From contig NZ_JAERQF010000019.1 in NCBI RefSeq assembly GCF_016734815.1, positions 37,642 through 101,641 on the forward strand: a stretch of 64,000 bases of DNA, given 5' to 3'. This document shows, one piece after another, positions 44,798-52,481 of this stretch. Every line of letters starts with the position of its first letter. Positions within the stretch are counted from its first letter, which is position 1. The notes below the pieces were generated by a model. That model was not told where the DNA came from, ran no database searches, and worked only from the letters and a program-made list of their open reading frames with translations. A program made the translations under genes and the position numbers. Source of the DNA: Hymenobacter rubidus (GTDB lineage: Bacteria > Bacteroidota > Bacteroidia > Cytophagales > Hymenobacteraceae).

Positions 44798-45712
44798 ATG
44801 TTCCCAAGTTCTCAAGACCCTAAGTCTCCAATAGTTGCCTGCTTCGGCGAAATCCTTTGGGACATCCTGCCCACCGGCAAGCAGCCGGGCGGCGCACCCT
44901 TCAACGTGGCCGTGCACCTGCACCAGTTGGGTTTGCCCGTGCGCTTCATCAGCCGCGTGGGCGATGACGAATTGGGCACAGAGCTGGTCGATTTCGTGGC
45001 CTCAAAAGGTGTGGACACGGCCCTCATCCAGCACGGCAAAACCCACCTCACCGGCGTGGTGAAAGCCAACGTGGACGACGCCAACGAGGTGACCTACAAG
45101 ATAGTGCAGCCCGTAGCCTGGGACTACATTCACTACGACGATGAAGTAGAAGCCGCCGTGGCTACCGCCGATGCCTTCGTGTTTGGCAGCCTGGCCGCCC
45201 GGCAGGCAGGCACCCGTGAGACGCTGTACCGCCTGCTCGAAAGCGCCAAGTTTAAGGTGTTTGATGTGAACATGCGCCCCCCGCACTACACCCGCGAGGT
45301 GGTGAAATACCTGCTCACCAAAGCCAACATGGTGAAGATGAACCACCACGAATTGGCCGAAATCATGGAATGGTTCGGCACCGCAACCGAGCCGGCCGCC
45401 GCCATGCCTTGGCTGGCCCAGCGCTTCGACCTGCAGGCCGTGTGCGTGACCTGCGGGGCCGACGGCGCCCTGCTCTGGACCAACGGCCGGCTTTACCGCG
45501 CGCCCGGCGTGGCGGTGCAGGTGCAGGACACCATCGGCAGCGGCGACGCCTTCTTGGCCGCATTGCTCAAGGGCTGGCTTACGGGCCAGCCGCCGCAGGA
45601 TGCCCTCAATTTTGCCTGCGCCGCCGGAGCTTTGGTCGCCACGCATCAGGGCGCTACGCCCGCTTTCAGCGAAGCCGATGTGCAGGCGCTGATGCAGGGG
45701 GCGGTGGCCTAA
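44798..45712 (+). CDS. PfkB-family carbohydrate kinase, likely fructokinase
   Basis: A 304-residue cytosolic kinase of the ribokinase/PfkB superfamily. Seen: CFGEILWDILPTGKQPGGAPFNVAVHL (N-terminal GG motif of fructokinases) and VQDTIGSGDAFLAALL (C-terminal DTxGxGD motif with catalytic Asp). FGEILWD with PGGAPFNVA is the fructokinase rather than 2-keto-3-deoxygluconate-kinase pattern. It phosphorylates fructose imported after GH32 hydrolysis. The first codons, ATG TTC CCA AGT TCT CAA GAC, derive from a degenerate CCCTAAG-like tract also found before the gene at 15852. The real start is therefore somewhat uncertain, but no other in-frame start exists. Confidence 0.9.
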   Translation: MFPSSQDPKSPIVACFGEILWDILPTGKQPGGAPFNVAVHLHQLGLPVRFISRVGDDELGTELVDFVASKGVDTALIQHGKTHLTGVVKANVDDANEVTYKIVQPVAWDYIHYDDEVEAAVATADAFVFGSLAARQAGTRETLYRLLESAKFKVFDVNMRPPHYTREVVKYLLTKANMVKMNHHELAEIMEWFGTATEPAAAMPWLAQRFDLQAVCVTCGADGALLWTNGRLYRAPGVAVQVQDTIGSGDAFLAALLKGWLTGQPPQDALNFACAAGALVATHQGATPAFSEADVQALMQGAVA

Positions 45713-45760
45713 GGCAATTCTGTCGCAATACCCATAGCCTCAATTCCCACCCAGATAGTG

Positions 45761-47356
45761 ATGATAAAAAACGTCCTCTTTTTGCTGCTCACCGCCGCCA
45801 GCGTAGCTGCCTGCACCCAGGAAACCAAAACCACCGACACAACCACGGCGGCTACCCAAGGCTCCACCGCAACAGCCGCCACGGACACGGCTGCCGTGCC
45901 GCCCGCCACGCCGCAGTACCGGCCCGGCTACCACTTCAGCCCTGCCGCGCACTGGATGAACGACCCCAACGGCATGGTGTACCTCAACGGTACTTATCAC
46001 CTGTTTTTCCAGTACTACCCCAAGGCCATGGTGTGGGGCCCCATGCACTGGGGCCACGCCACCAGCCGCGATTTGGTGAGCTGGCAGGAGCAGCCCATTG
46101 CCTTATACCCCGACTCGCTGGGCTGGATTTTCTCGGGCTCGGCCGTGATTGATAAGGACAACACCGCCGGCTTCGGCCCGAATGCGATGGTGGCCATTTT
46201 CACGCATCACAACGACCCCGAGGAGAAAAAGAAAACCAACAAACACCAGTACCAAAGCCTGGCATATAGCCTCGACGAAGGCAAAACCTGGACGAAATAC
46301 AAGGGCAACCCCGTGCTGCCCAACCCCGGCATCCAGGACTTCCGCGACCCGAAAGTGAGCTGGAACGACGTGGCCAAGAAGTGGATAATGACCTTGGCCA
46401 CCAAGGACCGCATCACCTTCTACAGCTCGCCCAACCTGAAAAGCTGGACCAAGGAAAGCGAGTTTGGCGTGAAGCTGGGCGCCCACGGCGGCGTGTGGGA
46501 ATGCCCCGATTTGTTCCCGCTCACGCTGAATGGCCAAACCCACTGGGTGCTCATCGTGAACCTGAACCCCGGCGGCCCCAACGGCGGCTCGGGCACCCAA
46601 TACTTCGTGGGCAATTTCGACGGCCACCACTTCACCCCGCTGAACAACAAGACCAAGTGGGCCGACTACGGCCCCGACGACTACGCCGGCGTGACCTGGA
46701 GCAACACCGGCGCCCGCCGCATTTTCCTGGGCTGGATGAGCAACTGGGACTACGCCAACCAAGTGCCCACCTCGCCCTGGCGCAACGCCACCACCATCCC
46801 CCGCGAATTGGGCCTGCGCCAGGAAGGCTCCGAAATCTACCTCACCTCGCAGCCGGTGAAGGAGCTGGCCAAGCTGGCGCAGCCGGGAGTCACGCTCAAA
46901 GACGTGAAAGCCACTGCCACGCCGCTGGACCTGACCAGTAAGCTCAGCTTCAACGGCGATAAGTTTTCCGTAAAAATGAGCACCACGCAGTTGCGCGACT
47001 TTGCGCTGGTGCTCAGCAACGCGGCCGGCGAGGAGCTGCGCCTCGGCTACGATGCCAAGGCCAAAAACTATTACATTGACCGGCGCAAGGCGGGCCCTAC
47101 GGCCTTTAGCCCCAAGTTTGCAGGCCGGCATACCACCCCGCGCCTGGCCACCGCGCCGGCTGCCGACGTGACGCTGTATTTCGATGCGACTTCGGTGGAG
47201 CTGTTTGCCGATGGTGGGCTGAGCGTGGCGTCCGAGCTATTTTTCCCTTCCCAGCCCTTCACCACGCTCAAGCTGGAATCGGCTGGTGGGCTGACTGTGC
47301 AAAGCCTGGGGTATATGCCGCTGGCCAGTCCGCTGCTAAAAATGGCTGCCAACTAG
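45761..47356 (+). CDS. Glycoside hydrolase family 32 lipoprotein (fructan/sucrose hydrolase)
   Basis: A 531-residue lipoprotein (lipobox SVAAC, Cys18) from ATG 45761; a GTG one codon upstream is also possible. After a Thr/Ala-rich linker comes the five-bladed propeller: WMNDPNGM with nucleophile Asp68, FSGSAVIDKDNTAGF, DFRDPKVSW (stabiliser Asp), and GGVWECPDLFPL with the acid/base Glu. A C-terminal beta-sandwich follows (VELFADGGLSVASELFF). It cleaves terminal or internal beta-fructosides (levan, inulin, sucrose, raffinose). Anchored in the outer membrane, it supplies fructose to the porter and kinase encoded upstream. A terminator follows. Confidence 0.95.
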   Translation: MIKNVLFLLLTAASVAACTQETKTTDTTTAATQGSTATAATDTAAVPPATPQYRPGYHFSPAAHWMNDPNGMVYLNGTYHLFFQYYPKAMVWGPMHWGHATSRDLVSWQEQPIALYPDSLGWIFSGSAVIDKDNTAGFGPNAMVAIFTHHNDPEEKKKTNKHQYQSLAYSLDEGKTWTKYKGNPVLPNPGIQDFRDPKVSWNDVAKKWIMTLATKDRITFYSSPNLKSWTKESEFGVKLGAHGGVWECPDLFPLTLNGQTHWVLIVNLNPGGPNGGSGTQYFVGNFDGHHFTPLNNKTKWADYGPDDYAGVTWSNTGARRIFLGWMSNWDYANQVPTSPWRNATTIPRELGLRQEGSEIYLTSQPVKELAKLAQPGVTLKDVKATATPLDLTSKLSFNGDKFSVKMSTTQLRDFALVLSNAAGEELRLGYDAKAKNYYIDRRKAGPTAFSPKFAGRHTTPRLATAPAADVTLYFDATSVELFADGGLSVASELFFPSQPFTTLKLESAGGLTVQSLGYMPLASPLLKMAAN

Positions 47357-47389
47357 CTTGGCCACCTTCTGCATCGGCATTATAACCTC

Positions 47390-47431
47390 GCCGCCATCTC
47401 CCCGCTCGCTGGGTTGATGGCGGCTTTTGTT
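47390..47431 (+). terminator. Rho-independent terminator after GH32
   Basis: GCCGCCATC (47390-47398) pairs with GATGGCGGC (47416-47424), followed by TTTTGTTT. It ends the fructan locus and lies just before the convergent DUF3037 gene. Confidence 0.85.
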
Positions 47432-47433
47432 TG

Positions 47434-47817
47434 CTATTCCACCAGCTGCGTCAGCAGGCGCGTCAGGGTTTCGCCGGCATCCAGGCAGCGGCCGGGGTGC
47501 ACGGGCGAGCACTGCACCACCGTGCTGCGCGTGGCCGTGAGCCAGCGAAACCGCTCGGCAATGGGCAGTTGGCCGATGGCGCCGCCGGTGGCCCGGCCCT
47601 GGCAAATACGCTCGAAGGTCAGCAAGCGGGCGGCTATTTCTTCCAAATCCAGGCCGGGAGCCACGGCCAGCAGCTTAGCTTCGGGTAGTTCAAAGCGCGC
47701 TTGCAGGAAGCCCAACGAGCGGCAATACACAATGACGCCCACGTTCAGGAATTCTTCGCGCTCTACCCGGGGCACGACGCGCAGTACGGCGTACTCAAAT
47801 AAGTGCATTTCGGGCAT
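47434..47817 (-). CDS. DUF3037 domain protein, partner of the HipA-like kinase
   Basis: A 127-residue cytosolic protein from MPEMHLFEYAVLRV; MHLFEYAV, nine bases in, is an alternative start. FEYAVLRVVPRVEREEFLNVGVIVYC is the DUF3037 signature, followed by LEEIAARLLTFERIC and FRWLTATRSTVVQCSPVHPG. The function of the family is unknown to me. Its start overlaps the end of the HipA-like gene by about 23 bases, so the two are translated together. DUF3037 next to a HipA-like kinase is a recurring pairing, suggesting joint function. Confidence 0.85.
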   Translation of the reverse strand: MPEMHLFEYAVLRVVPRVEREEFLNVGVIVYCRSLGFLQARFELPEAKLLAVAPGLDLEEIAARLLTFERICQGRATGGAIGQLPIAERFRWLTATRSTVVQCSPVHPGRCLDAGETLTRLLTQLVE

Positions 47818-48589
47818 CTTGCGCTTCCTGAACAAAGGTTTCTGAAGTAGCCAGGCGGGCTTCGAGGAAGGCCACGTAGGCTTGGCGCTGCTCCTCGGCA
47901 GTGCCGTGGCCGTTGGTTAGCCATTCGTCGGGCACCAGGGCCACGATGGCGCGGAGGATTTCGGGCGTGAGCAGGGCGCGGCTTTCGATGTCAACGGCGG
48001 CCAACTCGCTGGCTTGCGGCAGCAGCACGTGGGTTTTTATCTGGGGAAATGGCCGGGGGCGTGGCGCGGCCCAGTCGGGGCCGGCGTGGTGCACGTAGAG
48101 GGCCGCGCCGTGGTCAATCAGCCACAGCTCTTTGTGCCACATCAGCATGTTGGTGTTGCGCACGGTGCGGTCCACGTTCAGCGTGAGGGCATCGAGCCAC
48201 ACAATCTGGGAGGCCAGGTGCGGCGCCACGGTGGTCACCAACGAATCGAAGGTGATGGCGCCGGCGAGGTAGTGCAGAGCCAGGTTGCGGCCGGTGCTGG
48301 CTTGCAGCAGGTCCTGAATTTCCTCGTCGGGCTCGGTGCGGCCAAAGCTTTCGTCCAGCTCGCAAAACACCAGCTCCGGCACGCGCAGGCCCAATACGCG
48401 GGCTATTTCGCCCACAATCAACTCGGCAATCAGCGCCTTCACGCCCTGCCCCGCGCCCCGGAACTTCACCACGTAGAGGAAGCCATCATCGGCCTCCATG
48501 AGGGCGGGCAGGGAGCCGCCCTCGCGGAGCGGCGTCACGTAGCGCGTGAGCACAACGGTGCGAATTTCGGGGGCAGTGCTTGCTGCCAT
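47795..48589 (-). CDS. HipA-like kinase domain protein
   Basis: A 264-residue protein from MAASTAPEIRTVVLT. Seen: a glycine-poor N-lobe with FLYVVKFRGAGQGVKALIAELIVGEIARVLGL, then the C-lobe catalytic segment LDALTLNVDRTVRNTNMLMW (Asp and downstream Asn as in HipA) and the metal-binding ELWLIDHGAAL (DFG-like Asp). It lacks the N-terminal subdomain of full HipA toxins, and no HipB-like helix-turn-helix gene is adjacent. It is thus not a standard HipBA toxin-antitoxin pair. It probably phosphorylates an unknown target; overlap with the DUF3037 gene implies a functional pair. Confidence 0.75.
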   Translation of the reverse strand: MAASTAPEIRTVVLTRYVTPLREGGSLPALMEADDGFLYVVKFRGAGQGVKALIAELIVGEIARVLGLRVPELVFCELDESFGRTEPDEEIQDLLQASTGRNLALHYLAGAITFDSLVTTVAPHLASQIVWLDALTLNVDRTVRNTNMLMWHKELWLIDHGAALYVHHAGPDWAAPRPRPFPQIKTHVLLPQASELAAVDIESRALLTPEILRAIVALVPDEWLTNGHGTAEEQRQAYVAFLEARLATSETFVQEAQDARNALI

Positions 48590-48868
48590 AAGGAGAGAAT
48601 GGAAAAATTGCCCCGCAAAGAACGGGCACGCGGAGCGCCGCCCGCCAAAACGGGAAAATGGGGCGGGCCATTCGGCTTGTTCACACTCACCAGGAACAAT
48701 CCGAAACCACAACCACCCGTGCGCCGGCTTGCAGACCATTCACACCAGCAGCGCCCCTATTTCCACGCATTCAAAACCAGTGTATGGCACTGACTTTCAG
48801 ACAACAGTCTTTTCTCAAGGCACCCGAGCTGCTGCCTTTTGCTGGGAAACTACCCGTTTGGTGAATGG

Positions 48869-49606
48869 TTACTTCCGCTTGCGGAAATACACGTCGTTGC
48901 TGATGGATTCGAGCTTGACGAGCGGGCCGCTGCCCTTGAGCGTGCCGCGCAGCTGGTAGCCCACGATGGGGTTTTTCTTCGGCGCCGAGCTGAACGCAAT
49001 GTCTTGGTCGGTGTACACTTCGCCGGTAATGGTTTTCAGGGCCAGCTCGGCGCCCTGGGCGGCCGGCCACGCCACGTCCACAAAGCCGCTCAGCGACTTG
49101 GCCTCGATAGGCCCGGTCAAGCCCGCGATGTCGATGTTGCCGCTGAGGGTGCTCACGCGCAGGTTTGCACCAGCCGGCACCGTGATTTCGTAGTCGATAA
49201 CCGCGCATACCTGGACGCGGGTCTGGCCGTCGTGGTCGTCGTTTTTGCCGTTCGAGTAGTAGGTATCGCCGTAGTACGAGCCGCCGTTGGGGCAGTCGCC
49301 GGGCGCGGCGTTGCGCAGCATTTCCTTGTCGAAGGCTGCGGTCAGCTTCAGTTCCTCCCCCGTTTGCTCTGTGGTGAGCAGTAAGGCATCATTGAGGTGA
49401 TTCTGGTTGATGCTGACGGAGGCTTTCAGCGTCATTTTATCGCCGGCCCCGGCCCGGATGCGAATGCTGCTGGCCTGCCGCAGATTCAGATATAACCGCT
49501 GATTAGACGCTAAAACAGCAGTTTTTTCAATGATTTTCTGGGCGAATGCCGTCTGGATTCCGCCCGTAGCGAGTACCAGCAAAAGGAAGAATAGAACGCG
49601 GCGCAT
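48869..49606 (-). CDS. Exported DUF4097-like beta-repeat protein (cassette 1, second copy)
   Basis: A 245-residue exported protein (signal MRRVLFFLLLVLATGGIQTA). The C-terminal half has short repeats typical of DUF4097/GIN-type right-handed beta-structures: LRVSTLSGNIDIAGLTGPIE, AKSLSGFVDVAW, LALKTITGEVYTDQD, VKLESISNDVYFRKRK. The ending (Y/I)(F/V)RK(R/A)K is shared with the proteins at 49787 and 54859. Between the halves is a Gly/Tyr/Asp-rich insert with two Cys (about 135-165). Function unknown; it is last in a four-gene unit headed by an ECF sigma factor. A B repeat separates it from the next DUF4097-like gene. Confidence 0.78.
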   Translation of the reverse strand: MRRVLFFLLLVLATGGIQTAFAQKIIEKTAVLASNQRLYLNLRQASSIRIRAGAGDKMTLKASVSINQNHLNDALLLTTEQTGEELKLTAAFDKEMLRNAAPGDCPNGGSYYGDTYYSNGKNDDHDGQTRVQVCAVIDYEITVPAGANLRVSTLSGNIDIAGLTGPIEAKSLSGFVDVAWPAAQGAELALKTITGEVYTDQDIAFSSAPKKNPIVGYQLRGTLKGSGPLVKLESISNDVYFRKRK

Positions 49607-49656
49607 GGGAGTAGGATTTTGCAGAAAGGTGGAAGTTGTGGGTTGGGATAGCAGAA

Positions 49657-49758
49657 TGTCATGCCGAGCGCAGCCGAGGCATCTCGCTCGGGGCAGTAAT
49701 CTAGTGCATTAAGGTTAGTTAAAGCACGCGAGATACCTCGGCTGCGCTCGGCATGACC
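49657..49758. repeat. Family B hairpin element (B12)
   Basis: The arms ATGTCATGCCGAGCGCAGCC and GGCTGCGCTCGGCATGAC carry the CCGAG/CTCGG variant also seen in B1. The loop contains GGGCAGTAATCTAG. It lies inside the first DUF4097 cassette. Confidence 0.87.
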
Positions 49759-49786
49759 GTTTTCTCTAGTATTTCCGTAAAGCGGT

Positions 49787-50554
49787 CTACTTCGCTTTGC
49801 GCACGTAGATGTCGCCGCTCACGGTTTTCAGCGACACGGCGTTGCCGCCGCCGTTGATGGTGCCGTCCACCACCTGCCCGCCGATGTGGCGCATGCTGTC
49901 CTGGTCTTTGCCCATGCTCAGGTCGAAATCGGTGTAGACTTCGCCCGATACCGAACGCAGGCGCAGGGTGGCTTTGGTGCTGGCGGGCATGCTCACGTCC
50001 ACGTCGCCGCTCACGGTGGTGATGGAGCTGGGGCCCTGGCGCATGGGCGCAAATTTCACCTGAATGTCGCCGCTCACGGCCGTGGCCACCACCGGCCCCG
50101 ACACGTTGATGAGTTTCATATCGCCCGACTTTACGGTCAGTTCCAGGTCGCCGCTCACGTCGCGCACCACCAGGTCGCCGCCGTTCCAGTTGCCCTGGGT
50201 GTATTGCACGCTGGAGCTGCGCGGCACCTGAATCACGTAGTTGGCATCCTTGCGCGAGGCCCGCACAATGCGCACCGTGTTGTCGGCCTGCGTCACCGAA
50301 AGGCCGATATTGGTGTTGTCGACGGCCGTGTTGTAGATGGGGTGCAGGCCCTCGGCGCGCTTCGGCGCGGGCTCGAAGCCGTTGCCTTTTATCACCAGCT
50401 CGTTGCCGTCGATGCCTTCCACAGTCACGTCGCTGCCTTGCATTTCGAGCACAATTTTACGGTCTTTGCCGCCGAGCTTGGTCTTGTATTCCTGAGCGTG
50501 CGCGGCCGAAACCGCGAGGGTGCCCGCCAAAGCGAGCAGGGTCAACTTATTCAT
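49787..50554 (-). CDS. Exported DUF4097-like beta-repeat protein (cassette 1, first copy)
   Basis: A 255-residue exported protein (signal MNKLTLLALAGTLAVSAAHA). It is built of short strands with repeated SGD/SGE turns: VRDVSGDLELTVKSGDMKLI, VSGPVVATAVSGDIQVKFA, ITTVSGDVDVSMPA, LRLRSVSGEVYTDFDLSMG, and LKTVSGDIYVRKAK. This is the DUF4097 pattern, probably a beta-helix or beta-solenoid in the periplasm or on the outer membrane. It follows the anti-sigma gene in a sigma-controlled unit and resembles the proteins at 48869, 54859 and 55942. Role unknown; envelope-stress output or a ligand of the HEAT anti-sigma domain are inferences. Confidence 0.82.
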   Translation of the reverse strand: MNKLTLLALAGTLAVSAAHAQEYKTKLGGKDRKIVLEMQGSDVTVEGIDGNELVIKGNGFEPAPKRAEGLHPIYNTAVDNTNIGLSVTQADNTVRIVRASRKDANYVIQVPRSSSVQYTQGNWNGGDLVVRDVSGDLELTVKSGDMKLINVSGPVVATAVSGDIQVKFAPMRQGPSSITTVSGDVDVSMPASTKATLRLRSVSGEVYTDFDLSMGKDQDSMRHIGGQVVDGTINGGGNAVSLKTVSGDIYVRKAK

Positions 50555-50670
50555 AATCGAGGGAAAATTTTAGCAAGTGAAGTCCGGTTGCGGCGCCGGT
50601 TTCCGGCGCCGCCTGCAGAAGAAAGGAGAGAAAAGCGAGTGAGTGGAAAAGGAGGCTGCAACGGCCTGAC

Positions 50671-50771
50671 TGTCATGCTGAGCGCAGTCGAAGCATCTCT
50701 ACCGCTTCGTTAAATCGGCATTGATTACTTGCACACACGGTAGAGATGCTTCGACTGTGCTCAGCATGACG
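50671..50771. repeat. Family B hairpin element (B13)
   Basis: Arms TGTCATGCTGAGCGCAGTCG and CGACTGTGCTCAGCATGACG. The inner stem is CATCTCTACCG/CGGTAGAGATG, as in B14. It lies between the anti-sigma and DUF4097-like genes. Confidence 0.87.
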
Positions 50772-50801
50772 GCCTTTTATCGTCACTGCCTGCCATCCAT
50801 G

Positions 50802-51638
50802 TTATATCAGTTTACCAATGCCAGCCTCCGCTTGAGCGCGCACGACTGGCAGCGCATCCGGGCGCTTGGACAGCTTTTCGAGCTGGGGCACGGCGCGGCG
50901 TACGTGCATCGAAACCACCATGTCAATCAGCGTAATCTGCACGTTGGGGTCGGTCTGGATGGCCAGCGAATGCACCAGGCCCTCCTGCACACGGGGGTCT
51001 TCGCGCAGACGGTAGAGGGCCTCGCAGGCAGCCAGGCGCACGTTGGGGTTAGCGTCGAAATTGAGGGTATTGAGCAGCACCTGCACCGTGGGGTCGCCGG
51101 GCTCGGATTCCTTGCTCGAATTGGTCACCAGCTGAATCCGGTTGCTGGCCGTAGCGCCGTGGAGGGATTGGGCGAGCTCAACCTGGGCGGGCTTGCTATC
51201 AACGGCGAGGGCATCGCCCCCCTGGCGGCCCCAGTGCAGGTTGCGGCCCAGCAGCACGCCAGCGGCCACAAGCACGATGCTGGCAGCGATGCGCAACCAA
51301 TTGCTGGCTACGGCCGTGGGCCACATCGATACGATTTTGGCTTCTTTGGCTTCGGGTTGTGCTGGGGCAGCCACCGACGCAGCTTCGGGAATCAGCAGCG
51401 CTTTTTGCTGCTCCAGCATGGCCATAAAGTTGGCGCGCAGGGCGGTGCGGGGCACTTCGGGCAGGGCGGTGTCCAGGTCGTCGGAAAGGGCGCGGAGCTG
51501 GGTTACCTGAAGCTGGCAGTTAGGGCAATTGAGCAGGTGAGCAGCCACGCGCTCGGCCTCGGCGGCCGGCAGGCTACGCTCGACGTAGGCCGGCAGCAGC
51601 GCTTCGAGCTCGTGGCAGGCTGATAGTTCGGGCTTCAT
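50802..51638 (-). CDS. Zinc-finger (zf-HC2-type) anti-sigma factor with HEAT-like repeats (cassette 1)
   Basis: A 278-residue membrane protein. The N-terminal anti-sigma zinc finger has Cys8-His9 and AHLLNCPNC (His34, Cys38, Cys41), the HxxxCxxC pattern. One TM span lies at about 114-131 (WLRIAASIVLVAAGVLLG). The C-terminal, presumably periplasmic, part has HEAT-like repeats: LNFDANPNVRLAACEALYRL, DPNVQITLIDMVVSMHVRRA and VPQLEKLSKRP. It should hold the adjacent ECF sigma factor at the membrane and release it on an envelope signal. Cassette 2 carries a clear paralogue. The HEAT fusion is unusual and may be the sensor. Confidence 0.85.
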   Translation of the reverse strand: MKPELSACHELEALLPAYVERSLPAAEAERVAAHLLNCPNCQLQVTQLRALSDDLDTALPEVPRTALRANFMAMLEQQKALLIPEAASVAAPAQPEAKEAKIVSMWPTAVASNWLRIAASIVLVAAGVLLGRNLHWGRQGGDALAVDSKPAQVELAQSLHGATASNRIQLVTNSSKESEPGDPTVQVLLNTLNFDANPNVRLAACEALYRLREDPRVQEGLVHSLAIQTDPNVQITLIDMVVSMHVRRAVPQLEKLSKRPDALPVVRAQAEAGIGKLI

Positions 51639-51763
51639 TTTAGTTATTGGTTGTTGGTTGTCAGTTGTTAGTCGCGGGCGTTTTTCTTTCGGTGCAGTAT
51701 GTCAGAAGAGGCATTTTTCACAAATACTAACAACTGACAACGAGCAACTAACAACTATTTTTT

Positions 51764-52303
51764 TCAGGCGAAATAGATTTTGCGAAGCGCCTGCAACGCG
51801 CGGTGCGCTTTCACGCGGGCAGCTTCGGCGGTGCAGCCCAGCAGCTTGCCGATTTCCTCGTAGCCGAAGCCCTGGAAGCGGTTCAGCACCAGGATTTCGC
51901 GCTGCGGCACGGGCAGTAGGTTCAGGGCTTCGTGCAGGTCGTCGTGGCTGCCGCTGGCCTGCATGTGCGAGAAAGCCGCAGTGCGCAGGCCGCCGGTGCG
52001 CTCCACTTCTTCCACGTCGGCGGTGCGCAGCTTTTGCTGGCGCTGCCAGTGGTCGGCGTGCACGTTGCGGGCCATTTGGTACACCCAGGCTTTGAAGGGC
52101 TGGGTAGCCTGGTAGCTGCTGCGGTATTTGAGGATGCGCTCGAACACGGTTTGGGTGAGGTCTTCGCTGATTTCGCGGTCGTTGGTGAGGCGGGTGAGGT
52201 AATTGAACAAGGGCCCGTGGTAGCGCTCAAATAGCGGCACCAGCTGGTCGAGGTCATCGGCCCGGACGGCGGCCATCAGTGCTTCGTCGCTCGTGGTTTC
52301 CAC
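51764..52303 (-). CDS. ECF-type RNA polymerase sigma-70 factor (cassette 1)
   Basis: A 179-residue extracytoplasmic-function sigma factor. Region 2 is YHGPLFNYLTRLTNDREISE with DLTQTVFERILKYR and FKAWVYQMARNVHADHWQR. Region 4 is LLPVPQREILVLNRFQGFGY with EEIGKLLGCTAEAARVKAHRAL, containing the helix-turn-helix. It is likely inhibited by the zinc-finger protein 125 bases downstream. It has a paralogue at 57682. A promoter candidate lies about 40 bases upstream of its start. Confidence 0.94.
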   Translation of the reverse strand: METTSDEALMAAVRADDLDQLVPLFERYHGPLFNYLTRLTNDREISEDLTQTVFERILKYRSSYQATQPFKAWVYQMARNVHADHWQRQQKLRTADVEEVERTGGLRTAAFSHMQASGSHDDLHEALNLLPVPQREILVLNRFQGFGYEEIGKLLGCTAEAARVKAHRALQALRKIYFA

Positions 52304-52341
52304 GGAAGGTGTTTAGGGTTGGAATGCAGGGAGTACCCGGA

Positions 52342-52372
52342 CAAAGGTCATTCGTTACAGCGGCTTCGAAAA
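52342..52372 (-). promoter_or_regulatory. Candidate promoter of the cassette 1 sigma gene
   Basis: On the minus strand there is TTTT (52372-52369), 19 bases, then GACCTTTG (52349-52342), which differs from TTTG-N19-TAnnTTTG at one base in each box. Expected start is about 30 nt upstream of the ATG. Confidence 0.45.
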
Positions 52373-52447
52373 AAAATTGCAGGCGTCGCAAAAATCAGCT
52401 TTCCGATTCGGTAACACGCTCGCAATGTTAAGGTAACGTCACGCAAA

Positions 52448-52455
52448 TAGTTTTG
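52448..52455 (+). promoter_or_regulatory. -7 box upstream of the choice-of-anchor I gene
   Basis: TAGTTTTG is an exact TAnnTTTG match, 26 bases before the ATG at 52482. The -33 position (AATG) is weak. It is divergent from the sigma promoter at 52342. Confidence 0.42.
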
Positions 52456-52481
52456 CCCCTTGATTCATCAAGTCTTCATCT

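Noticed and set aside
47795..48589. Canonical HipBA toxin-antitoxin module
   Set aside because: There is no HipB-like helix-turn-helix gene next to it, and the kinase lacks the HipA N-terminal subdomain.
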